Positions 28,214-38,468 of a stretch of 49,477 nt of DNA are shown here, piece after piece (position 1 is the first letter of the stretch; the number at the start of each line of letters is the position of its first letter). Both the position numbers and the translations under genes were made by a program. This stretch comes from Candidatus Paceibacter sp. (GTDB lineage: Bacteria > Patescibacteriota > Minisyncoccia > UBA6257 > JAGOQP01). The stretch is from assembly GCA_020724905.1 (NCBI GenBank), contig DYGB01000002.1, positions 93,425-142,901 of the forward strand, read 5' to 3'. The notes below the pieces were generated by a model, which made no database searches, was not told the origin of the DNA, and saw only the letters and a program-made list of their open reading frames with translations.

Positions 28214-29953
28214 TTATCGCTCATTATCTGTTACTTTTATTATTTCGTCAAACTCTTTAAGGAGGTCTTGTAATTTTTCTTTCTCAGTTCCTTTTTTTTC
28301 TAGCACCTGTATCTTTTTTCTGAGAACGTCTTTCTGTTCTGAGAGATATGCTTTATGAAGTTCTTTTTTAAGGAATACTATTTCAGATTCAGCTGACTCA
28401 ACTGCTCCATCAGTATATGAGAGTGATGCTTTCATATCCATATACGCAGCAATATTCTCTACCAGTGCTTTATGATTTTTGTATGTATCAGGGAGTTCTT
28501 TTTTAAATAATACAAAATCAAACAAAGGAACGAGTCTTTGAGGAATATCAATAGAAATGTCTTGAAAATGTTTCTGAAGAGATGGGTAGGCAAGTGCAAG
28601 GAGTGCTATCCTGAATGCAATTCGTTCTCGTTTTGTTTTTAAAAGACGATCCTCTATCCCTCCCTCTCCCTTTTCTTCTTTTACTTGAGTCTTTTTTGCT
28701 GTTCCTCGTAACATATCACTTTCTTCAAAGAGAAGATGTTCTGGCATACGTAACTGCTGTGCCAGTTTTTGAATCCATTGTCCCCTCATGACGGGGCTTT
28801 TGATGGCATTAGCTTTTTGTAAAAATAAGCGTACTGTTTTTTTCTCAGAGAGCTTGCCCTCGTATTGTTCTAAAAGATACTCAAAGGCAGTTTGTGTATG
28901 TTTTTCAAGAACTGCTTTTAAGGTTTTAGGGTGTTTTTGAACATGCTCAGCAATATCTTTTCCTTCTTTTGGAATACATACATATACTGAAAAATCATGC
29001 ATGTGAGCCATATCAATTGTTTTTTCTGTTGCCTCTGCTCCTGCCTGGTCAGCATCAAAAGAAAGAACAATATCATCAGCGAGCCCATGAAGAATATCTA
29101 ATTGATCATCTGTTACCGCAGTTCCTGACGTTCCCACAGCCCACAAAACTCCATCTTGATGAGCAAGGAGTACATCCATCTGCCCCTCAAGGAGAAGTGC
29201 TTTATTCTGTTCTTTGATAGATTTTTTTGCATGATCAATACCAAATAATACTTTCGATTTATTAAACAGTGGTGTTTGAGGACTGTTCACATATTTCCCG
29301 GTACGATCACTTTCATGAGAAGGAAGAATTCTTCCTGAAAATCCAACAATCTTTCCAATGGTATTGGAGAGAGGAAACATAATACGATTTCGAAACCTAT
29401 CAACATAGGTACCTCGTTCTGTTTTAAGAATAAGTCCAGCTCGCTCTATATCCTTTGCATCAAATCCTTTATTTGCAAGATAAACAAAGAGTCCATCTGA
29501 TGCTCCTGGAGCAAGTCCTACTTGAAATGTTTCAAGTGTGTCGGTATGAAGTGATCGAGAAGAAAGATACTCTTTGGCTTCAGCATTGTTTTGAAATTGT
29601 TCAACAAAAAATGTTGTTGCTGCAGCATGAATATCATAGAGTATGCTGTACTGTTTTTGCCCACCTGAGCTCTTTTGAATATCAACTCCTGCTTTTTGTG
29701 CAAGAGAAAGGAGTGCTTCATAAAACTCAATATTTTCATATTTCATCACAAAGCTAATGAGATCTCCTCCCTCATTACATGAACCAAAACACCTCCACGT
29801 TTGTCTTTCTGGAGAAATAACAAATGAAGGTGTTTTTTCTTTGTGAAATGGGCAGAGCGCTTTAAAGTTTTTTCCTGCCTTGTGTACAGGGATATACTCC
29901 CTGATACCATCAACAATATCAAGTTTTTCTTTTATTTCTTGTACTGGATCCAT
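28214..29953 (-). CDS. dnaG: DNA primase
   Basis: [40 protein letters not shown] zinc domain; TOPRIM '[11 protein letters not shown]…[18 protein letters not shown]'. Confidence 0.97.
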   Translation of the reverse strand: MDPVQEIKEKLDIVDGIREYIPVHKAGKNFKALCPFHKEKTPSFVISPERQTWRCFGSCNEGGDLISFVMKYENIEFYEALLSLAQKAGVDIQKSSGGQKQYSILYDIHAAATTFFVEQFQNNAEAKEYLSSRSLHTDTLETFQVGLAPGASDGLFVYLANKGFDAKDIERAGLILKTERGTYVDRFRNRIMFPLSNTIGKIVGFSGRILPSHESDRTGKYVNSPQTPLFNKSKVLFGIDHAKKSIKEQNKALLLEGQMDVLLAHQDGVLWAVGTSGTAVTDDQLDILHGLADDIVLSFDADQAGAEATEKTIDMAHMHDFSVYVCIPKEGKDIAEHVQKHPKTLKAVLEKHTQTAFEYLLEQYEGKLSEKKTVRLFLQKANAIKSPVMRGQWIQKLAQQLRMPEHLLFEESDMLRGTAKKTQVKEEKGEGGIEDRLLKTKRERIAFRIALLALAYPSLQKHFQDISIDIPQRLVPLFDFVLFKKELPDTYKNHKALVENIAAYMDMKASLSYTDGAVESAESEIVFLKKELHKAYLSEQKDVLRKKIQVLEKKGTEKEKLQDLLKEFDEIIKVTDNER

Positions 29954-29959
29954 GGGTAT

Positions 29960-31006
29960 TTATGGTTGTAGTGTTTCTCCTTCACTCTTCCCTTCTGTAC
30001 GAATACGTACTGTATCAATAGATGGGAACTGTGTAAGGGTACGTTCTATTTGTACTCGTATGGAAGAAACCATGCATGATCCACCCACACCTCTCTCAAG
30101 ATCATCAGAGAGCACAACATCTGCAACACCATTTTCGATAGAAAGTGAAATAATCTCTACTCCTGAAGGAATTGAAGATATAAACCCATCATTCCTTTCC
30201 CTATCAGTAACTCCGGCAAATAGTTCTTCTAGTGCTGCTCGTGCTACTCCCTCTGTATAGGGGATAACTCGTTCTCGTGCAACAACATCCGTACAATTCC
30301 CCTGATTTTCAGGCCCTAACAGAAATACACGAATTGTTGTTGTTTGTGTATTTGCAAGTGTTACAGGAATCTCAACAAGATGTGTTTCAGATCCATCTCG
30401 TGCACTTGCTTCAAAGAATCGAAAGATAAGATTTTTTGATGGTATTGATTCTGTTGGAAGTACGATACTTTGTTTAAATGTACCAAACATTCCTACTTCT
30501 CGGGCATCCGTCATAATTGGTTGGGACAAAATAGACATTCCTTCTTCTGTTTCTATTTCAAACATGAACGTGTTTTCAAACACACGTGCACTTCCAGATA
30601 TTTGTATCGTATCTGCAATAATACTATCTCCTGGACGAGGAGATGTAACTACAATTGCAGGAGCATCTTCTACTGTAATGCGGCTTGCTTTAATAGATGA
30701 TGATGTCCCTACAGTCATTCCTGTTACCTGTACCTTAAATCCTGGATAGAGATCTGACCCTAAAACCATATCTCCTGTATCTGAATATATTGTTGTTTGA
30801 TTATCAAACGCAACGTCAAAGGTTTGATCACCACTCTCAAGTGTGAATGCATTAGCATTTTGAGCTACGGTAAGGATCATTCCTGACACTGTTACTGATG
30901 ATTCCATCCCTTCATCATCAAAAGAATTGATAAGAAGGACAAGAGCAAATGCAAGGAGGATAACCCCCAGGATAATGCTCGCTATTTGTAATCGTTGTTT
31001 TCTCAT
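29960..31006 (-). CDS. Membrane-anchored Gmad2 / GerMN domain protein
   Basis: N-terminal TM; 'IVVTSPRPGDSIIADTIQISGSARVFENTFMFEI' (Gmad2) and 'IRVFLLGPENQ…VIPYTEGVARAALEELFAG' (GerMN). Confidence 0.75.
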   Translation of the reverse strand: MRKQRLQIASIILGVILLAFALVLLINSFDDEGMESSVTVSGMILTVAQNANAFTLESGDQTFDVAFDNQTTIYSDTGDMVLGSDLYPGFKVQVTGMTVGTSSSIKASRITVEDAPAIVVTSPRPGDSIIADTIQISGSARVFENTFMFEIETEEGMSILSQPIMTDAREVGMFGTFKQSIVLPTESIPSKNLIFRFFEASARDGSETHLVEIPVTLANTQTTTIRVFLLGPENQGNCTDVVARERVIPYTEGVARAALEELFAGVTDRERNDGFISSIPSGVEIISLSIENGVADVVLSDDLERGVGGSCMVSSIRVQIERTLTQFPSIDTVRIRTEGKSEGETLQP

Positions 31007-31013
31007 AGTTATA

Positions 31014-31280
31014 TTAGGACTTATTTTTCCACAATACCTCTATTGCATGGGCAAGGTCAATATCCTTTTGACTCACTCCTCCTGTATCATGCGTCGTTAA
31101 AGACACTGTTACCTTGTTATACGAGTGAAGAGAGAGTGAGGGATGATGATCCATATCCTCAGCAATTTTCGCGATATCTTGTATATATGCCGCTCCATGT
31201 ATAAAATCTTTACAAACGAAGGTGTAGACAAGACACTTGTCTTCTTCCTTCCAGGGAAGAGTAAGATTTTCTTTCTTCAT
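31014..31280 (-). CDS. Pterin-4a-carbinolamine dehydratase-like protein
   Basis: FVCKDFIHGAAYIQDIAKIAEDMDHHPSLSLHSYNKVTVSLTTHDTGGVSQKDIDLAHAIE. Confidence 0.85.
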   Translation of the reverse strand: MKKENLTLPWKEEDKCLVYTFVCKDFIHGAAYIQDIAKIAEDMDHHPSLSLHSYNKVTVSLTTHDTGGVSQKDIDLAHAIEVLWKNKS

Positions 31281-31891
31281 GACGTACTGTTGTTATATCG
31301 TTTCTCGACAATATTCCAATCAACAAGGTGCCACCATGCAGCAATATAGTCAGCTCGTTTATTTTGATATGAAAGGTAGTATGCATGTTCCCATACATCA
31401 ATTCCGAGTAGTTCAATTCCTCCTTCCATAAGAGGACTATCTTGGTTTGGTGTTGAAGAAATAGAAAGATTTCCCTGAGCATCAGTCCATAACCATCCCC
31501 ATCCACTTCCAAATCGGCTCAATGCAGCTTGGGTAAGGGTGTCTTGTGCTTCTTCTAGACTCCCAAAGGTTTCTTCTATTTTTTTAAGAAGGTTTCCCTG
31601 AGGACTCTTTTGTGGAGAGGGAGAAAGTGTTTCCCAAAACAGCGTATGGTTATAATGTCCTCCTCCATTATTTCGTATTGCTTCCCGTACATCTTCTGGG
31701 ATTTCTGCAAGATGAGAAAGTAGAAAAGAAAGACTTTTTTCTTGAAGTACAGGATATTGTTCTAGTGCTGTATTTAACTTATCAACATACCCTTGATGAT
31801 GTTTGGTGTGATGAATCTCCATTGTTTTTGCATCAATGTATGGTTCAAGAGCATTATATTCATACGATAGAGGTGGAAGTGTATACTTCAT
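31277..31891 (-). CDS. Fe/Mn superoxide dismutase
   Basis: YTLPPLSYEYNALEPYIDAKTMEIHHTKHHQGYVDKLN…LGIDVWEHAYYLSYQNKRADYIAAWW. Confidence 0.96.
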   Translation of the reverse strand: MKYTLPPLSYEYNALEPYIDAKTMEIHHTKHHQGYVDKLNTALEQYPVLQEKSLSFLLSHLAEIPEDVREAIRNNGGGHYNHTLFWETLSPSPQKSPQGNLLKKIEETFGSLEEAQDTLTQAALSRFGSGWGWLWTDAQGNLSISSTPNQDSPLMEGGIELLGIDVWEHAYYLSYQNKRADYIAAWWHLVDWNIVEKRYNNSTS

Positions 31892-31909
31892 AACGTTACA
31901 AAAAAAAGA

Positions 31910-32203
31910 TTACTTATTCCCCCTAGTATACCACATAATCTTTCCTGTTTCATCTATTGCTCCCTCAGCCCTCAATAAAGCCCTCTTTTTCTTTTCTCCA
32001 TACACATATCCCCCAAGCGTTCCATCTGAAGCAATGACACGATGACAGGGAACCGTAGAAGACCTATTTTTATTCAATACATTTCCCACCGCTCGATATG
32101 CCCTTGGATACCCAATTGCTTCTGCGACCTGCTTGTATGAAACAACCTTCCCTTTAGGAATTGTTGCAACATATGCATATACCTGTTCTTTAAAGAGTGT
32201 CAT
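31910..32203 (-). CDS. MGMT-family alkyltransferase domain protein
   Basis: IPKGKVVSYKQVAEAIGYPRAYRAVGNVLNKN…VPCHRVIASDGTLGGY. Confidence 0.9.
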   Translation of the reverse strand: MTLFKEQVYAYVATIPKGKVVSYKQVAEAIGYPRAYRAVGNVLNKNRSSTVPCHRVIASDGTLGGYVYGEKKKRALLRAEGAIDETGKIMWYTRGNK

Positions 32204-32535
32204 TTAAATACAACGATAAGAGCACCCCGATTCACTTCTCCTGATTTTGTTCTTTCATGAAAAACAGATTTTATTTCTCCTTGTGCTTTTAATTTTTGTA
32301 GGTATGCATACACTGTTGGAGGAATAAGTGGTTCTCCTTGTGAATGAAGTCCTTTTCCAATAATGAATCGTGCTCGTTTAATACCTCTCCTTTGAAATCG
32401 TTCAACACGATCGTGTGTAAATGATTCTATATCTTCTTTTGTTACCCCTCCCCAAAATCCATGAAAATCAACCTCATCTTCAGGTTCATACAGAAATGCA
32501 AACTGCTTTCTTTTTTTCTTTGGAATATCATTCAT
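32200..32535 (-). CDS. Smr domain protein
   Basis: VDFHGFWGG…KRARFIIGKGLHSQGEPLIPPTVYAYL…GEVNRGALIVVFK; start set to MNDIPKKK. Confidence 0.8.
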   Translation of the reverse strand: MNDIPKKKRKQFAFLYEPEDEVDFHGFWGGVTKEDIESFTHDRVERFQRRGIKRARFIIGKGLHSQGEPLIPPTVYAYLQKLKAQGEIKSVFHERTKSGEVNRGALIVVFK

Positions 32536-33775
32536 ATCGTAATGCTTCAATAGGGCTCTTTTGTGCTGCTTTACGAGCAGGAAAAATACCAAAGGTAAGT
32601 CCAATGATTGTGGAGATAATGACTCCAAGTAAAATTCCCATAATAGAAATGGTAAATGGAAATGATATTCCTGCAAAGACTGATGCTCCAAGCACAACGA
32701 GGTAGGTAAAAAGAAGTCCCCCAATAATACCCCCAAGTCCTCCCAGAATGGTAAGCATTAATGCTTCAAGTAAGAACTGAAGAAGGATAGTATTTCGTGT
32801 TGCCCCAAGAGCTTTTCTCAGACCAATTTCCCGTGTTCGTTCAGTAACAGAGATAAGCATAATATTCATAATCCCCACTCCCCCTACTAACAGTGAAATG
32901 GCAGCGACAAGCCCCAAGAATGCAGTTAGGATACCAACAACACTTCCCACTGTTGCAACCATATCCTCTGAGGTATTTACCATAAAATCATCTTTTTCAG
33001 GGTCATCAATATTGTGATTATCACGAAGTGTCTCTTTTATATCTTCTACCATACTATCAATCTGCTCTGTATCTTTGGCTTCAATCGCAATTTCCTGAAA
33101 ATGTCGTATTCCCAGTATATACTGCTGCGCTGTGCTGTATGGCATTGCAACCATACGATCAAGACCAAATAAACTTCCTCCCCCTGATTCAAATACTCCC
33201 ACCACACGAAATGGTTTTCCTTTTATCTTTATTCGTTCTCCAATAGGGTTTTGAAATCCAAATAATTCTTCAGCGATTTCTTTTCCAAGAACAACTACCT
33301 TTGTTTTTCCTGCAACATCGCTTGCACTGAATCCTGATCCTTGTGCAATGGTAAGTTTGTATACATCAAACACTTCCTCTCCACTCCCTAGAAACTGTCC
33401 ATACATGATTTCAGATCCATAGGTAATGGAAGCAGACCCACTTACACTTGGAACAACACGTGCTACGTTGGGAACATTAAATGCATTACGCAGTGAGGTA
33501 ACATCTTTTTCTGTAAGAGACTCTGAAAGTAATGAAGAAGAAAATCCACCAATTCCCTCAGAGGGACTTCCTGGATTGATAACAACAATATTTGAACCAA
33601 ACGCTTCTATTTCACGAACGATTAATTCTTCAGCACTGTCCCCTACTGACATAACAATCATAATAGAAGCAATACCAATAATAATCCCTAGCATCGTCAA
33701 AAATGATCTTCCTTTATGGACGCTAAGACCACTTGATGCCATTGAGAGTATGTCTTTAAAAAATATCTTATTCAT
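32528..33775 (-). CDS. MacB-like ABC transporter permease (copy 2)
   Basis: SVHKGRSFLTMLGIIIGIASIMIVMSVG…SLLVGGVGIMNIMLISVTERTREIGLRKALGAT. Confidence 0.92.
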   Translation of the reverse strand: MNKIFFKDILSMASSGLSVHKGRSFLTMLGIIIGIASIMIVMSVGDSAEELIVREIEAFGSNIVVINPGSPSEGIGGFSSSLLSESLTEKDVTSLRNAFNVPNVARVVPSVSGSASITYGSEIMYGQFLGSGEEVFDVYKLTIAQGSGFSASDVAGKTKVVVLGKEIAEELFGFQNPIGERIKIKGKPFRVVGVFESGGGSLFGLDRMVAMPYSTAQQYILGIRHFQEIAIEAKDTEQIDSMVEDIKETLRDNHNIDDPEKDDFMVNTSEDMVATVGSVVGILTAFLGLVAAISLLVGGVGIMNIMLISVTERTREIGLRKALGATRNTILLQFLLEALMLTILGGLGGIIGGLLFTYLVVLGASVFAGISFPFTISIMGILLGVIISTIIGLTFGIFPARKAAQKSPIEALRYE

Positions 33776-35000
33776 ACTTAATTGCTTCAATAGGGCTCTT
33801 TTGTGCTGCTTGTCGAGCAGGAAATACTCCAAAGAATAACCCAATACTAATAGAAATAACTACTCCAAGTACTGCACCTGATATAGAAAAGATAAATGGA
33901 AATGAAATATCAGCAAATGCTTTAAGAGCAAGTGAGGCAAGAAAGCTTAGTGCTGCTCCCATGATAACTCCCACAATTCCTCCCCCTCCGGTAAGAAGAA
34001 GTGCTTCGTAGAGAAACTGGTATAAAATATCATCTCGTGTTGCCCCAAGAGCTTTTCGTAAACCAATTTCTTTTGTTCTTTCTGTTACTGATACAAACAT
34101 AACATTCATAATCCCCACTCCCCCTACCAACAGTGAAATAGCGGCAACAAGAAAGAGAAGTGCGGTAACAATATCAGTAATCATGGTAACACTTGCAACA
34201 AGGTCATCTTGTGTCTGTATGAAAAAGTCATCTTTCTCAGGATCATCAATATTGTGATTGTCTCGCATCAGTGTTTCTATATCCTGCACAAGTCCGGGAA
34301 CCGCAGAGACGCTGTCAGACTCTATGGTCATACGATGAAAATATCGAATTCCCATAATTGATTGTTGTACAACTGTATAGGGAGACAGTATTGCTGAATC
34401 AAAACTAACAAAAGATCCTTGTCCTTTCTTCTCGATAACCCCAATAACAGTAAGGGGAATATTTTTTACCTTTATCTTTTCCCCTAAAGGGTTTTCAAAT
34501 CCAAATAATTCTTCTTTTACCTCTTGACCAATTACCGCAACAGCTGCTTGAGATGATACATCTATATCATCAAAGGCTCTCCCTTCTGAAACCGAAAGAG
34601 CAAATACATCAAAGAGTCCAGCAGTTGAACCCATGATAAGGCCTCCATATGTTTCTGATTCAAATGATGAAGTAACGTTGGTAAAAACATAGGGAACAAC
34701 TGATGCTACATGAGGAAGGTTTTGAAGATCTTCATAATCTCTGAGGGTAAGTGAATCATTTGAGAGAGTTCCCCCTGCATCAATAGGACCAGATGGTTGT
34801 TGTCCTGGGAGTAAGAAAACATTTCGTGGACCGAATGATTGAATCTCCCCTACGATAAGTTGCTCAGCTCCACTCCCTACCGAAAGAACCACCATAATTG
34901 CGGTGATACCAATAACAACGCCCAACACGGTAAGTGCTGAGCGACTCTTGTGGACTGAAACGCCCTCAATAGCTGATGTAAGACGATCTCTAAACGTCAT
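33768..35000 (-). CDS. MacB-like ABC transporter permease (copy 1)
   Basis: SVHKSRSALTVLGVVIGITAIMVVLSVG…SLLVGGVGIMNVMFVSVTERTKEIGLRKALGAT. Confidence 0.92.
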   Translation of the reverse strand: MTFRDRLTSAIEGVSVHKSRSALTVLGVVIGITAIMVVLSVGSGAEQLIVGEIQSFGPRNVFLLPGQQPSGPIDAGGTLSNDSLTLRDYEDLQNLPHVASVVPYVFTNVTSSFESETYGGLIMGSTAGLFDVFALSVSEGRAFDDIDVSSQAAVAVIGQEVKEELFGFENPLGEKIKVKNIPLTVIGVIEKKGQGSFVSFDSAILSPYTVVQQSIMGIRYFHRMTIESDSVSAVPGLVQDIETLMRDNHNIDDPEKDDFFIQTQDDLVASVTMITDIVTALLFLVAAISLLVGGVGIMNVMFVSVTERTKEIGLRKALGATRDDILYQFLYEALLLTGGGGIVGVIMGAALSFLASLALKAFADISFPFIFSISGAVLGVVISISIGLFFGVFPARQAAQKSPIEAIKYE

Positions 35001-35003
35001 AGA

Positions 35004-35723
35004 TTATTTTTGAAATGCTTCTTCTCCTACCATTCTCCTCTTTGTAACTTTCTCATCAGAGGTAATCATTCCATCCATAATGTGAATTTTACGTTCTGCT
35101 GCATCAGCAACAAATGATTCATGCGTTACGATAACAATCGTATTTCCTTTTTTATGAAGTTCTTGTAGTATCCCCAGAATAATTTCTCCTGATTTTGAAT
35201 CAAGGTTTCCTGTAGGCTCATCAGCAAAAATAATGGATGGACTATTGACCAGTGCTCGTGCGATAGCAACACGTTGCTTTTGACCTCCTGAAAGTTTTCC
35301 TGCTTCATAGGTGCTTCTATCAGTTAATCCAACATCATCAATTGTTTTTTGAGCTTGCTGTGTTCTTTGTGGCTCCCCTATTCCTGCATAGATAAGTGGG
35401 AGGGTAACATTTTTAAGTACGGTTAGACGAGGAAGAAGATTAAATGTTTGAAAGATAAACCCTACCTTTTTATTTCTAATATGTGCGAGTTCTTCGTCAG
35501 AAAATCCATTCACATCTTTTCCTTCAAAGAGATATTCTCCCCCAGAAGGCCTATCAAGAAATCCAAGAAGTTGCATCAATGTTGATTTTCCTGATCCTGA
35601 AGGACCAACAATAGAAACAAATTCTCCTTTATTAATGGTTAAGGTTGCACCACGAAGTGCATGTGTTTCAACACCATTGGTGGTATATACCTTTGAAAGA
35701 TTGTTTACGGTAATAAGACTCAT
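35004..35723 (-). CDS. MacB/LolD-type ABC transporter ATPase
   Basis: GPSGSGKSTLMQLLGFLDRPSGG…KLSGGQKQRVAIARALVNSPSIIFADEPTGNLDSKSG. Confidence 0.97.
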   Translation of the reverse strand: MSLITVNNLSKVYTTNGVETHALRGATLTINKGEFVSIVGPSGSGKSTLMQLLGFLDRPSGGEYLFEGKDVNGFSDEELAHIRNKKVGFIFQTFNLLPRLTVLKNVTLPLIYAGIGEPQRTQQAQKTIDDVGLTDRSTYEAGKLSGGQKQRVAIARALVNSPSIIFADEPTGNLDSKSGEIILGILQELHKKGNTIVIVTHESFVADAAERKIHIMDGMITSDEKVTKRRMVGEEAFQK

Positions 35724-35728
35724 AGTTA

Positions 35729-37336
35729 TTATTGTGTTGCAATACGATCTCCTTCAGAAAGACCTTCAATAATTTCAGTTCTTCCATCTGATCCTCTCAG
35801 ACCAGTGGTAACTTCCCAATCAACTACTTCTTCTCCCTCAATCTTCTTTACAAACTGTTTTCCATTTTCTGAAAAGACACTTCTGGTGGGGACAAAGAGT
35901 ACGTCTTCTTTTTTGTCATGGAGAATATCTATATTTGCAGTGAGTCCTGATTTAACTCTCTGGTCATTATCATTAAATGCCAATGTTGTCTTGTATGTAG
36001 CAACACCATCAATAATAGTTTCGGAAAGATCTATATGAGACACCGTTGCTTGGAATATTTCATTCTTTCCATACGCATCAAGCGTCACGGTTGCTGGAGA
36101 GTTAATCTGTACTCGTGCAATATCAGACTCTGTGACACGAGCTTCAATCTGATAGGTTCCTGATCCAATAATAGAGATAACGACAGCATTTGGAGATACA
36201 ATCTCTCCTTCTTCATAAGCAATCTTTGTAATAGTACCTTCAAATGGTGCACGAAGAATTGTCTTTTCTATCTGTGCGGTATAGTAACTCACCGATGCAT
36301 ATGCTTGATCTACCTGTGCTTTTTGTAATGAAAGGTTAATCCCTCCTGCTTGTGTTTCTCTCAGGGCAAGTTCTGTTTCTGCTTGCCTCAAAGCATTTTG
36401 CGCAGTATCAATTGTTGATTGATTTGTTGATTTTTGAGCATCAATACTTTGTTGCTGTGTGGTGATAGCAGAAAGTGCAGCAACAATATTAGTACGTCCT
36501 GTTGAAAGGTATGTCTTGTATGTTGTGTAGGTGGTTTCGGTAAGACCATTAGCTCCGTTAAGAGCTCTTTCAAGATTGTTATAAAAAGAAAGAATACTGG
36601 TGAGATTATTTCGTGAGAGTACCAAAAGTTCATCTACTCGTTCTGTATTGTCTGCACTACTGACTTCTATTTCAGAGAGCCAGGTATCAAGAATAATGCT
36701 CGCCTCTCTTCTTCCTGATCCTGCATCAATTGCTGCTGATGAATCTGATGAAGTAAAGGTAAGTTGTGGAGTGATACTTTCATCATTGGTAAACATATCA
36801 TTCGTCTTGTTTCGAACAGCATCTTCTGCTTTTGCATGAGCACTGCGAATTGTATCAAGTGCGCTGACATAATCAGTGTGTAAATCAAGTTCAGCTTTTT
36901 GTCGTGCATTTTCAAGACCACTTTGAGCTGTTTCTACTCGTGACTGATAGACTGCAATGTCTTCAGTTTGTGATCCACTCTGAAGATCCTGGAGTTTTGC
37001 AAGAGCAGAATCGTATTGTGCTTGTGCCTGTGCTCGTTGTGCATAGAGATCATTATTATCAAGGCTCACCAATACTGTTCCTTGGGTTACCACATCTCCA
37101 ACTTCAACAAAAACCCTATCAATTCTTCCTGAGCGTTCAAAGGCCATATTGAGATTTTGGGATGGTTTTACCGTTCCTGTTACACTCACTTCTGAGACCA
37201 CATCACCTTTCTCTACAGCAATAGATTCAAATGGAGCTGCTCCTCCTGAGAGAAGCACGACAAGAAGGATAATGATGATAATACCTCCTGGGATAAATAC
37301 CGACTTTTTCTTTATACTACGTAATATCGATTTCAT
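35729..37336 (-). CDS. MacA/HlyD-type periplasmic adaptor
   Basis: N-terminal TM, VSEVSVTGTVKPSQNLNMAFERSGRIDRVFVEVGDVVTQGTVLVSLDN, coiled coil, ILRAPFEGTITKIAYEEGEIV. Confidence 0.92.
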   Translation of the reverse strand: MKSILRSIKKKSVFIPGGIIIIILLVVLLSGGAAPFESIAVEKGDVVSEVSVTGTVKPSQNLNMAFERSGRIDRVFVEVGDVVTQGTVLVSLDNNDLYAQRAQAQAQYDSALAKLQDLQSGSQTEDIAVYQSRVETAQSGLENARQKAELDLHTDYVSALDTIRSAHAKAEDAVRNKTNDMFTNDESITPQLTFTSSDSSAAIDAGSGRREASIILDTWLSEIEVSSADNTERVDELLVLSRNNLTSILSFYNNLERALNGANGLTETTYTTYKTYLSTGRTNIVAALSAITTQQQSIDAQKSTNQSTIDTAQNALRQAETELALRETQAGGINLSLQKAQVDQAYASVSYYTAQIEKTILRAPFEGTITKIAYEEGEIVSPNAVVISIIGSGTYQIEARVTESDIARVQINSPATVTLDAYGKNEIFQATVSHIDLSETIIDGVATYKTTLAFNDNDQRVKSGLTANIDILHDKKEDVLFVPTRSVFSENGKQFVKKIEGEEVVDWEVTTGLRGSDGRTEIIEGLSEGDRIATQ

Positions 37337-37338
37337 AC

Positions 37339-38397
37339 TTATTTTTCTATGTGAATTGTTCGTGTAGGAAATGCCATATCAATTCCTTCCACTTCAAAGG
37401 CTTTTTTAACTGAAAGGTTTATACGTTCTTGTATATCCATATACTCGTTATAGTCACCCGAGAGTATATAATACACGCTTTCAAAATTAAGTGAAGAGTC
37501 TCCAAAGTTTTTAAAATGACTTCTTTCAAATCGTGCATGCTCTTCGCTCTCTACTGCTTGTTTTACAATGTCTGAGATCTTTTCCATCTTCTCATTTGGA
37601 GTTCCATAGGTAACACCAAAGAGAAATACCACTCTTCGTTCCTGCATTTTCTTGAAGTTCTGAATTCGTGTAGAGGTGAGTTCTTTATTTGAGATAACAA
37701 TCTCTTCTCCTTGAAGAGCCCTGATACGAGTTGTTTTAATACCAATCTTTTCAACAATTCCCATATGTTCTCCGACGATGATAAAGTCTCCTATTTCAAA
37801 TGGCTTATCAAGATAGATAGCAAATGAGCTAAAGAGGTCTCCTAAGATATTTTGAAGCGCAAGGGCAACCGCAATACCTCCAATACCAAGTCCTGCGATA
37901 AGGGAGGTTATCTCAATACCAAGGTTTGAAAGGATAAAGAGTATTCCTAGTGACCATACAACAATACGAACCATCATTTGTATCATTCCCATAGGGACAT
38001 GAGCACCATCTCGTTTATGAATTGCTTTGAGAATCACATACTCAATGATGATCTGAATTGCCTGTACACCGTAATATGAGAGAAAGAGGATAAATACTAC
38101 CAATGCAACGTTATCTACCACCTGTGGGAAGGTGAGATAGCTTACTGCAAGATAGAGAGCGAGCACGTAATAGAAGGGAGCTTTAAAACTCTCTACGACA
38201 TGGACGATGAGATCATCAATGTCAGTATTTGTTTTCTTACTTACTTTCCGTAACCAAGAAATAAGTATTTTTTGAATAATTTTAAACAGAATAATGGCTC
38301 CTACCAGTATTCCAAGAGCTTCGACGTATTCTGCAACACTATTGCCCCCCACCATATAGTATGCGTGGATTGTTGGGAAAAAAGATATAAAATTCAT
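37339..38397 (-). CDS. MscS-family mechanosensitive channel
   Basis: TSLIAGLGIGGIAVALALQNILGDLFSSFAIYLDKPFEIGDFI…GEEIVISNKEL. Confidence 0.95.
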   Translation of the reverse strand: MNFISFFPTIHAYYMVGGNSVAEYVEALGILVGAIILFKIIQKILISWLRKVSKKTNTDIDDLIVHVVESFKAPFYYVLALYLAVSYLTFPQVVDNVALVVFILFLSYYGVQAIQIIIEYVILKAIHKRDGAHVPMGMIQMMVRIVVWSLGILFILSNLGIEITSLIAGLGIGGIAVALALQNILGDLFSSFAIYLDKPFEIGDFIIVGEHMGIVEKIGIKTTRIRALQGEEIVISNKELTSTRIQNFKKMQERRVVFLFGVTYGTPNEKMEKISDIVKQAVESEEHARFERSHFKNFGDSSLNFESVYYILSGDYNEYMDIQERINLSVKKAFEVEGIDMAFPTRTIHIEK

Positions 38398-38468
38398 AGA
38401 TACACAATCTTGTTATTGAATAATAGTCGCTACAATAGTATCATATTTCTACTACTTAGACTAACTAT

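Noticed and set aside
27886-28260. Phe-rich 124-aa plus-strand ORF
   Set aside because: Antisense shadow of the lysine-repeat tail of RpoD (AAA/AAG codons read as TTT/CTT).
32536-32736. N-terminal extension of the Smr ORF and similar extension of the 32528-33844 ORF
   Set aside because: The shared 'KQHKRALLK' segment is an out-of-frame reading of the conserved permease 3' end (AAQKSPIEA); internal Met starts are used instead.
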